DNA of 64,000 bases from Thozetella sp. PMI_491 (taxonomy: Eukaryota > Ascomycota > Sordariomycetes > Chaetosphaeriales > Chaetosphaeriaceae), in NCBI GenBank assembly GCA_021432635.1, contig MU270030.1:681823-745822 (forward strand), written 5' to 3'. The notes below the pieces were generated by a model, which was not told where the DNA came from, made no database searches, and worked only from the letters and a program-made list of their open reading frames with translations. How positions within the stretch are numbered: position 1 is the first letter of the stretch; every line of letters starts with the position of its first letter. Both the position numbers and the translations under genes were made by a program. This document shows, in pieces, positions 56,575 through 64,000 of the stretch.

Positions 56575-57863
56575 GGTTGCGCTCTAGTGCCGAGTGATCA
56601 TGGCAGTATGAACGGCGTTGGTCTGCGATGATGGACCGGGCCCGCACGTGCTGTGTTGGATACTTTGCTCGATGGCTGGTTGATGCTAGCTAAATTTTCA
56701 AACAGCCGCGTCGAAGTTGGCTTCCAGGAATGGCCGGACCCGCATCTGTGATGCCACGGCTAAACTTCGGCATAGGAGCTGGGATAGTTGAGGGTTAGGG
56801 TTAGAAGGTGGTTAGACCGCTGAGCGCTCGAGCGGGAAGGTCTAAGTCGGGCTGGAGCCACAAAGTCTTCCCCAATATGTGCCAGAAAAGCAGGGAGACA
56901 AAAATGTTTATCCTTACGGTCTTCAGAGATAATTTTTTAACTAAACCTTTTCATCACTTGTTATTGTCGGAAAGCTGGAATCTGCGGGAGGAGGCGTGGC
57001 GGGCAGATGACGCACACAAGCTTGGGGTTTGCAATGGCTCTGATTTCGATAGGGAATTCTCGGAAATTCTGAGAGCTGTCGACTCCGCCAACAGCATATC
57101 GTCTTGGGGCTGCTATGCGAGTGGCATGCATCCTTTAGATACTGTGCCTTTGAACTAGACACATCCAGCATCATCAGTATCGTATCGTGAAGCCGATACT
57201 AGACGCATAGAGCCTACAACCGAGGACGAGGATATGGCGGTTCTTGAGCTACAGTAGATCGTTCTAGGGATTATAATGCCTCGGGTATGGCACCTGGAGG
57301 ACCAGTCCACGCAACAGCTCCGCTGAGAACGGCGACGGTTTTCTATAGGATATTCATACTACCCTCAAAGTCACCGCCGGACCACAGCACTTGGGCTACG
57401 AATTCGGGCCAGCAGGGGATGATGGGAATGGGCAATTCGGGTCATAATTGGCCCGTGAGGCCTCACCTGAGTGACTGGCGCTGCTTCTGAGGTTGACCAC
57501 TGGCACGCCATTTCTACCAAAGTTCTAATTTCTACACCGTTATGCCTGTCGAGGCTCTTATGTCGTGGCGGGGCTTGCTGTGCAGCGCCGAGAGCTTCTG
57601 TCGTGGGCCACAATGGTCCCGTGATCACGCGAGCGGCAAATTGCCCTGCATCCCACTTTTTCGCGTCCAGGCGTGTCCGACGTCACCCGTCACCACACCG
57701 ACCCTTCGAAAGGAGCCGATCTAGGTGCCGCTCAGTGCCGCATCCTGCCCCATTGGTGACGCACCCAGCTCCACCTCGTGAGATTTCTGCTCCCGAAATG
57801 CCGAAGACCAACATCTGCTGAGCCGACCCCTTTCCATCTTTTCCGCTCAAATGCACCTCCGTC
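56575..57863. promoter_or_regulatory. Divergent intergenic region hsh155 / pso2
   Basis: It spans 1.3 kb between two start codons, with an A/T-richer middle (about 56890-57330). A double telomere-like word GGGTTAGGGTTAG (56792-56804) lies about 220 bp from the hsh155 ATG, and a CCAAT (minus, within CACCAATGGG, about 57748-57757) lies upstream of pso2. A frame at 56808-57158 opens with GTG and is not supported as a gene. Confidence 0.45.
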
Positions 57864-60548
57864 ATGGCGCCATCCAAGGCAACCAAGACCCCTCGCAAGC
57901 CGCCGGTGGCCAAGGCGCTCCCATCGGGCAAGAAACCGCAGCCTAACGGCAGCATCTTGACCTACTTCAAGAAGACAGAGCTCTCGCTCTTTATCGGAGA
58001 TGGGCAACCCCTTCCGGGCGTTCCCGACGACGAAGCCGAAGACATCTACGGCGCTGACGACGGAGCGGACGAGCAACGCTTCAACGAGGCCGAGAACTCG
58101 ATCAAGAAGAGACGGCTTAGCCCTCCCGGCATGGAAGCCGCCAAAGCACCACCCGCGGCCAACCCTCCCACCTCGCCGCTCGCCGCAGAAGCAGTCGAGC
58201 GCCTGCCCTCTCCGGGGCCGGCCCCGCGCGGCGATGAGTTCGGAAAACATAATCTCGCGCCTTTCCACGCGGCATCTTCACCGGGAGCCCGTCCCAGTCA
58301 GCCCCGGAGGCCGGCCAAGAGAGGGTTCAACAACCCTTTCATCGACGCCTCCGACTCCGAGGACGAAGCATCCACACCGCCCACCAGGGACCCGAGCCGG
58401 TCTCCAGGGGAAGACGCCCAGCCGCCCCCCGCCAGGTTCGAGCCCTCCACTACTAGAGGCTTGGACGCCGCGGCTGACCTCCCTCAACCGCCAGAAGCAG
58501 ACAGAACAGAAAGTAGCGACGGGCCGGCGCCGCCAGTGGGACCGGAAGCCGAGGAGGGAGACGGAGGGGAGGAGTGGGAGCAGTTTCCCGAGTTCGACGA
58601 GCTGGAGCTGGGAGACTTTGACGAGGATGCGCTGGCGGGCGAGGAGTACCGGGCGATGCGCTTCCTACAAGAGCAGGCACGCCTCGAGGAGGAAGCGGGA
58701 TCCTACAGCTGCAACGACGATCCCGGCCCGCCGACGACGGATGGCGCCGTGATCGAGGGCTGCCCCATCTGCGGCGGCAGCCTGGCCGGCGCGACAGCGG
58801 AGGCCGCCACGGCACATGTCAATGCCTGCTTGGACGGAAACCCGACCCCGCTGCCCGGGGCCGGGGCGAAGGCTGCACCGCAGACGCCGGCCGAAGTCGA
58901 CGCCCCCGAGATCGGCAAGCGGTTCGCCCGCGCTGCGGTCCCTCGGCCTGGCCAGGCCAACCCCTTCACGCTCGGCGATGCGGGCGGCGGAGCGGATGGC
59001 ACCTCAGCCTTCGCCAAGATGATGTCGTCGCACGCGGAGGATGAGGCGTGGGCAACGGCCGCCGCGGCGGAGCAAGCGTCGCGCGGCCAGCCGGCCTACA
59101 AGCGAAGATGCCCTTTCTACAAGATCATGCCGGGCTTCCTGATCTGCGTAGACGCCTTTCGGTACGGAGCAGTCCAGGACTGCAAGGCCTACTTCCTCAG
59201 CCACTTCCACAGCGATCACTACATCGGGCTGACGGCGAACTGGACCCATGGGCCCATCTATTGCAGCAAGGTGACGGGCTCGCTAGTACGGTCACAGCTA
59301 AAGACGGCCGCCCAGTTCGTGGTGGAGCTCGAGTTCGACGAAAAAGTGCCGGTCCCTGGCACGAGCGCCTACGTGACCATGATCGCCGCCAATCACTGCC
59401 CCGGCAGCTCCCTGTTTCTGTTCGAGAAGGCCACGGGGGCCCGCACCCAGCGCATCCTGCACTGCGGCGACTTCCGGGCTTGCCCTGCCCAAGTGGCACA
59501 CCCGCTCCTTCGCCCGGAGACGGTCGACGCCGTGTCGGGCCGCATTAAGCAGCAGCGCATCGACGTCTGCTACCTGGACACCACCTACCTCAACCCGCGG
59601 TACGCCTTCCCGCCGCAGGACGACGTGATACGGGCCTGCGCCGACCTATGCGTCGCGCTCAACGACGGCCTGCGGGCCGAGGACGAGACGCGCTGGAACG
59701 CGCTGCTCCGTCATAAGAGCGCCGGCGGCTCCGATGACGTGAGCAAATTCTTCCTGGGCAACAAGGCCGGCGACGGCCCGCCCCCAGCGCCAGCGAACCC
59801 CGATGCCTTCCGAGCCCTCCAGCAGGGAAACCGCGGCCGGCTCCTGGTCGTGTGCGGCACCTACAGCATCGGGAAGGAGCGCATCTGCAAGGCCATCGCC
59901 CTGGCGCTCAAGACCAAGATATTCGCCTCGCCGGCCAAGATCCGCATCTGCAAGCAGCTCGGCGACCCGGAGCTGGCGGCGCTGCTGACAAGCAACCCGC
60001 GCGAGGCTCAGGTGCATATGCAGATGTTAATGGAGATCCGAGCTGAGACGCTCGCCGATTACCTGAGCACATACCACGCTGACTTTGGCCGCATCGTCGG
60101 CTTCCGCCCCAGCGGCTGGAACTACCGGCCCGAAGGGGGGAGGGCTATCAACGCAAACCTTCAGCCGAGCGCGCTGGCCACCACGGCCCTGCTCCACGGG
60201 CCGGCCTGGCGCTCGCGCTTCGGTGCCCGGGACCTGGTGCCGCAGCGCGGGAGCGGGAAGGATGCAATGTGCTTTGGGGTCCCCTACAGCGAACACAGCA
60301 GCTTCCGCGAGTTGGCCATGTTCCTGATGGCGCTGCGGATCGAAAAAGTCGTCCCCACCGTCAACGTGGGGAGCGAGGTGAACAGGAAGCGGATGAAAGC
60401 CTGGACCGACCGCTGGCTGGCCGAGAGGCGAAAGGGCGGCCTTGTCTGCGTGCTACAGGAGGATGGGGGTGACGGCGAAAGTCAAGCCGCGCGGGACGAG
60501 GCCCTCTGGGACGGGAAATCAGGCAAGGGTGGGGGTATACACTGGTGA
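57864..60548 (+). CDS. pso2: Pso2/Snm1 DNA interstrand cross-link repair nuclease
   Basis: A metallo-beta-lactamase/beta-CASP 5'-exonuclease that processes DNA interstrand cross-links in the nucleus. One frame of 894 residues. The N-terminal 270 residues are disordered. NGSILTYF at 28-35, followed by KK, resembles a PIP-box with Asn in place of the first Gln. A UBZ4-type zinc finger follows at about 297-325 (GCPICGG...HVNACLDG; C300, C303, H318, C322). The nuclease begins near 410: motif YFLSHFHSDHY supplies HxHxDH (H447, H449, D451, H452), NHCPGS H511 and CGDFR D536, so the metal site is complete. LDTTYLNPRYAFP and the beta-CASP insertion come next, then the DRMBL domain ending VPYSEHSSFRELAMFLMALR and VNVGSEVNRKRM. 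The length is within the fungal range. It is convergent with lsm2, 317 bp between stops. Confidence 0.96.
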   Translation: MAPSKATKTPRKPPVAKALPSGKKPQPNGSILTYFKKTELSLFIGDGQPLPGVPDDEAEDIYGADDGADEQRFNEAENSIKKRRLSPPGMEAAKAPPAANPPTSPLAAEAVERLPSPGPAPRGDEFGKHNLAPFHAASSPGARPSQPRRPAKRGFNNPFIDASDSEDEASTPPTRDPSRSPGEDAQPPPARFEPSTTRGLDAAADLPQPPEADRTESSDGPAPPVGPEAEEGDGGEEWEQFPEFDELELGDFDEDALAGEEYRAMRFLQEQARLEEEAGSYSCNDDPGPPTTDGAVIEGCPICGGSLAGATAEAATAHVNACLDGNPTPLPGAGAKAAPQTPAEVDAPEIGKRFARAAVPRPGQANPFTLGDAGGGADGTSAFAKMMSSHAEDEAWATAAAAEQASRGQPAYKRRCPFYKIMPGFLICVDAFRYGAVQDCKAYFLSHFHSDHYIGLTANWTHGPIYCSKVTGSLVRSQLKTAAQFVVELEFDEKVPVPGTSAYVTMIAANHCPGSSLFLFEKATGARTQRILHCGDFRACPAQVAHPLLRPETVDAVSGRIKQQRIDVCYLDTTYLNPRYAFPPQDDVIRACADLCVALNDGLRAEDETRWNALLRHKSAGGSDDVSKFFLGNKAGDGPPPAPANPDAFRALQQGNRGRLLVVCGTYSIGKERICKAIALALKTKIFASPAKIRICKQLGDPELAALLTSNPREAQVHMQMLMEIRAETLADYLSTYHADFGRIVGFRPSGWNYRPEGGRAINANLQPSALATTALLHGPAWRSRFGARDLVPQRGSGKDAMCFGVPYSEHSSFRELAMFLMALRIEKVVPTVNVGSEVNRKRMKAWTDRWLAERRKGGLVCVLQEDGGDGESQAARDEALWDGKSGKGGGIHW

Positions 60549-60865
60549 CACACACGAGGCGAGGGAGGCGAGTGTAGAGCTACCTTGGGGCATGCTTGTA
60601 GATTAGAGGAGTAGTTACAATCTAGCCGGGGCGTCACAGAGCCCCGTGGGCTTCTTGCCCTGCTTGAATTCGTATCTGGGCATTTCCAGCCCACGACCTG
60701 TCTGCTCGCTCCCGTTCTTCCGCCGGCGCCACTGATGCCTGTGCAGCGCACGCGCAGGGCGTCCCGGTCCTCCGGCGTTGTCTACAAAGCAAGCGAGGCC
60801 CGCACCACGGACCGTTCTCTCGCAGCGGGGCGAAGGGGCCGCGTCTGTCCTCTTTCGCCAGCCCT
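60549..60865. other. Convergent 3' flanks of pso2 and lsm2
   Basis: 317 bp between two stop codons facing each other. I see no coding sequence and no AATAAA in either direction. Confidence 0.5.
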
Positions 60866-61556
60866 CTACTTGGCCTTGGTGGCCTGGTTGGCCGCCTCTG
60901 CAGTCGGGTCAGGACGGAACCAGTGGCAGGCGCATCGTCGGGGGCTTACCTCGCCGCGTGGCATCCTCAAGCAGAGGCACGTCGACCGCACCGGCTGGAA
61001 GGTGGACGTAGCGCACGACGGAGCCGCGGATGAAGACGTTCTTGACGGCGCTCTGCGCGTGAATTAGCGGGCATGATGGGCCAGGGCCGGGAGCAGTCGG
61101 GGCTACTGACGAGATGGGGATACTTAAGGTCCTCGACGACGCTAACGTCGTCGAGCTTGATGTTGAGGTACTGGTCTACGCTCTTGAGCGTGCCGCGAAT
61201 CTGGATATCATTCTTGAGTTCAACCGTGACCTCGTGGTCGATGAGGGTCTTGAAGAAGCTGCGTCGCGGTCAGCTCGTTCGGGGGAAGCAGGCAGGTATT
61301 CAAGGAAGCCTCTAGGGTCAGCCCGGCGCCGCTACGGAACCTGCCCGGCCGGGACAGGGTGCGGCTTCTAGTCCTGTCGGACGCGCAGCACAGGGGCCCC
61401 CTAGATCCCGCCAAAGACCAGTGCGATCCGACTCCCGAGGCGATGCGGCTCTAGAGGCTCGACATGCTGCTGCGGCTGGCAGGCCCTCACACACACAACG
61501 TGGAATCCCGCGACCCAGACGGATTAAGAAGGGAGAACGTACCTAAAGAACAGCAT
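60866..61556 (-). CDS. lsm2: LSm2, Sm-like RNA-binding ring subunit
   Basis: LSm2 is part of LSm2-8 (nuclear, on U6 snRNA) and LSm1-7 (cytoplasmic mRNA decay). Exons (minus): 61556-61543, 61258-61111, 61052-60950 and 60897-60866, giving 98 residues. The first exon is only 14 nt and encodes MLFFS; a GTACGT donor and a 284-bp intron follow. Exon 2 gives FFKTLIDHEVTVELKNDIQI, then the Sm1 motif core VDQYLNIKLDDV and KYPHL. Exon 3 gives the Sm2 motif (SAVKNVFIRGSVVRYVHLP), and exon 4 ends EAANQATKAK. The reconstructed protein aligns end to end with human LSM2 from memory (MLFFSFFKTL...VDQYLNIKL...FIRGSVVRYV), which supports the tiny first exon. It sits 5 kb from the U2 component hsh155. Confidence 0.95.
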
Positions 61557-62981
61557 GACGGGCTGCCGGCTCACTGCTGCGAAAGGGAGCGACGCGATTG
61601 CCGGGGTGCAGGAGCGAGTTGGCTTTGGCCCAGTTTCTTCGTGCCGCCAAGCTCTGATGTTTGTGCAAGGTGGGCTAGGTGAAAAGTGGGCCTGAGATCT
61701 GAGGCAGAAACTCGGCCGGCCCTTGGGAAGCTTCCCAATCCGACCTGCCGCTAGCAGTACTGGGACAAGTTGGCCGCGGCATCAGGACGGCGGCTTCACG
61801 ATTTACGCAAGCGGACAGGAGGGATGCTCGATTATCATGTTCTTCTACGAGCTGCGCGCCCGTCAAGGCGGTCTACCGATCCTCCACCCAGCACCTCTCA
61901 TGTCGTCGCCGGCCCAAGGTGCTTTTACCTCGTCGAAGCACACCATAAGGAGAGAAGATGTAAAGAAAAAGAGTGCGTTGCCATTGCGATCCGGCGACGG
62001 ATTACCCAGTGCGAGTCTATCGTCCATCAAAGCCCCAAAACCAGCCCAGCAGAAAGGCCCCTAGTGGGGGAACAACACCGCGATCGTCCTCGACCAGAGG
62101 CGGGAAGGGGAAGGAGAGCGAAGGAGAAGGAAATGGCGGTCTCGTCTCTGGCATGTCCAACGTTGCGTCGTAGCTTTCTCTTTTTTCTTCTTTTCTGGTG
62201 CTTTTCCTCCCGCTCTCGTCGACGCCCCATATCCTCTGCAATTTGCATTCTGTTCCTGGTAGGTAGCCAGACCCAAGTCCCATTCACCTCTGCTCTTTGC
62301 TCTGCTCGACTCAACAGGGGGCCGAGAGGAAAAGTGTAGACACGAATCGAAGGAGAAGAGTAGAAGAGTAGAAGACAAGAAACGCACGCGCACACGTGAA
62401 CAAGCAAAAGCAACGCAAACCATCCGAACCAACAACGGGGTATGATATGATGGGGGTATCCTTCGTGTCGATCCATCCCTTCCCTCTCGGTGATGCAATC
62501 TCGCCATGTGGTCGCCCAGACCTAGAAGAAACTAAACCTTAAGTCCCGGCCATTCCTCGCCCGTCCCATCCGATCCTTCCTTCCGTCCGCCCCGGTCCGT
62601 TTCCCGCACGCTCCCAGCCCAGTCGAGACCCATGCGATGCCCTCCAGCGCTATGCTGCTGCTGCGAAGCGACCTGTATCTGGGCGGTCTGTGCCAGGCCG
62701 GGTTCGCGTCCGGCCGCCGTGGCGAGGGACGCGGCTCGGTCGTGCGAGAACTAAGACGAGCATGGCGTGGTACCCGAACCCGCGGCCTAGAGCCCGACCG
62801 AATAAAAAAACAAAGAGGGCAAAAGCAAAAAGCAAACGGCTCGCTAAACCCCCAAGACTCCTCGCCAAATCGTCCCAGATTGCTCAACGATTCCGAGTGT
62901 AGAGAGTAGAGTGGTGTCGTAACATCATGGCGTGTCTTAGACAAATAAAGGAAACTGTGGATGTGCAGCAGTCCCCCGTTC
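61557..62981. other. Intergenic upstream of lsm2 and downstream of hapB
   Basis: It includes the lsm2 promoter side and the probable hapB 3' flank. A purine-rich block (62095-62140) followed by a pyrimidine block (62165-62225) and another A/G-rich stretch (62340-62420) stand out. Frames here are low-complexity, and none is supported as a gene. Confidence 0.5.
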
Positions 62982-63842
62982 TCACTCTTCGTCGTCCTCC
63001 TCGTCGTCGGGCGACGATGTCTTGGCCTTCTTGCTGGCGCTGTCGTCGCCGGCCGATTTCCGCTTGGTGCCGCCCGTGTCGGTCTTAATGGCGTCGCCGT
63101 CGTCCTTGCCGTCAGCGACAGCCTTCTCGCGCTCGATCTGGGCCACTTCTTCGGCAGTGAGGAAGCGTCCGCCGGGGCCTCGAGGCCGCCGCATGGCGTG
63201 GTTGTGCCTCGACTCGTGGAGGTAGGGCTTCCGGCCCTTGTTGGTCAGGCGGAGGGCCTCCTCGAGGCGCTGGCGGGCGACGCGGCGCTTCAGGATGCGG
63301 TGGAACTGCTTGGCGTTGACGTAAAGCGGCGACTCCTCGACGGCGCCGGCCTGCATCTCGGGGGATTGCGGGGGCGGCATGGCCTGGCCGCCGGCCATCG
63401 ACGGTGGCACAGCGGGCCGGCCGGCGTGGCCCATCATGGCCTGGGCGTTGGGCACGCCCGGGCTGGCGACCTGGCTGAGCCGCCGCTGCGGCATCGTGTT
63501 CATCTGTTGGGGCGAGCGTGGGCCGCCGTCCTTCTTGCCCATGCTGCCGGCTACCCGCGGTGACTGTTGCAAGCTCTGGTCCTGGTTCATATAAGGATAG
63601 CTGGAGCCCGAGGCCGCGGCAGTCGCGGCCATGGCAGCGGCCTGGATGCCAGGCATGCCATAGTGCATGTTCTGCTGGGGCACGGCGTACTGTGCTTGAT
63701 ACATGTTGTGTGCCTGTGTAGTGGGCTGCTGGGAGGCGAGTATGGGGGATCCGTGCTGGTTGGCGGGCGGGGGGATAGCGTTGCCGGCGGAACTGGGATA
63801 TGCTGTGGTCTGGGGTTGTGGGTATTGGGTCGCGTAGTCCAT
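62982..63842 (-). CDS. hapB: CCAAT-binding complex subunit HapB (HAP2 / NF-YA)
   Basis: HapB contacts DNA sequence-specifically in the heterotrimeric CCAAT-binding complex; in fungi this complex controls respiration, iron and redox genes. One frame of 286 residues from ATG at 63842 (a GTG directly before is not a start). The first 165 residues are rich in Gln, Pro, Ala and Met, as in NF-YA. The conserved core spans about 169-230: the subunit-association helix ([20 protein letters not shown]), linker, and DNA-binding part ([20 protein letters not shown]). All the family's invariant His and Arg residues are present. The tail carries a basic cluster (GGTKRKS, KKAK), a likely nuclear signal, and ends in an acidic run. 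Only 158 bp of upstream sequence lies in the window, so the promoter is mostly outside. Confidence 0.95.
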   Translation of the reverse strand: MDYATQYPQPQTTAYPSSAGNAIPPPANQHGSPILASQQPTTQAHNMYQAQYAVPQQNMHYGMPGIQAAAMAATAAASGSSYPYMNQDQSLQQSPRVAGSMGKKDGGPRSPQQMNTMPQRRLSQVASPGVPNAQAMMGHAGRPAVPPSMAGGQAMPPPQSPEMQAGAVEESPLYVNAKQFHRILKRRVARQRLEEALRLTNKGRKPYLHESRHNHAMRRPRGPGGRFLTAEEVAQIEREKAVADGKDDGDAIKTDTGGTKRKSAGDDSASKKAKTSSPDDEEDDEE

Positions 63843-64000
63843 CACCTAGCCAGAGGGTAGGCGCACGCGTCCGCTTCGGCGGTCGACGACGGGGGTCAGC
63901 CTGGATAAGGGCTCAGCTGTCGGCTCCGGGCGGTTGGCGGTGGGCTAGGCTATCTCGAAACGTCTTTCAGGCTCCTGATAAAGCCGTCTCGAGGGTTGGG
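63843..64000. other. 5' flank of hapB, cut by the window edge
   Basis: This short stretch directly before the hapB start on the minus strand probably belongs to its leader. No other ORF is supported. Confidence 0.4.

Noticed and set aside
56808-57158. 116-residue frame between hsh155 and pso2
   Set aside because: It opens with GTG, overlaps the likely promoter region and shows no recognisable domain.

Overview
The window looks like chromosomal DNA of a filamentous ascomycete, most likely a Sordariomycete. It is GC-rich, with short spliceosomal introns of about 48-84 bp that start GTRNGT and carry CTGAC/CTAAC-like branch sites. It contains fungus-restricted families (RAX2, LCL3, FlbC, HapB), and its intergenic DNA is rich in pyrimidine tracts and TAGGTA-type words. 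I see no bacterial operons, rRNA, convincing tRNA, transposase, reverse transcriptase or CRISPR array. The species cannot be named from the sequence alone.

Layout. 1-6.6 kb: no gene I can support. 6.6-21.6 kb: a gene-rich block with noc4(-), atp4(+), a Baeyer-Villiger-type monooxygenase(-), a red5/ZC3H3-like CCCH protein(-), tfg2(+), a HAD phosphatase(+), a Cys/His-rich orphan(+) and lcl3(+). 25.7-29.4 kb: rax2(+) behind a long leader. 29.4-42.9 kb: a 13.5-kb gene-poor stretch ending in the long leader of the C2H2 developmental regulator flbC(+). 44.2-52.9 kb: a second gene-poor stretch. 53-64 kb: hsh155/SF3B1(-), pso2/SNM1(+), lsm2(-) and hapB/HAP2(-).

Themes. Three genes serve RNA processing or decay (the U2 snRNP scaffold SF3B1, LSM2 of the U6/decay rings, Red5-like). 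noc4 serves ribosome assembly and tfg2 transcription initiation. atp4, and possibly lcl3, are mitochondrial. hapB encodes the DNA-contacting subunit of the CCAAT-binding complex, and two CCAATCR boxes lie in the red5/tfg2 divergent promoter. rax2 and flbC, both morphogenesis or development genes, each carry two short upstream ORFs in the leader.

Exon structures were rebuilt by hand from splice signals, reading frame and known family motifs. In every multi-exon gene the summed coding length is divisible by three. The most notable structure is the monooxygenase, whose conserved NRYPG...CDIPS segment is encoded by two consecutive micro-exons of 20 and 21 nt. I found no clear candidate for a wholly new system. 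The less explained items are the Cys/His-rich orphan, the long gene-free blocks and the upstream-ORF leaders.
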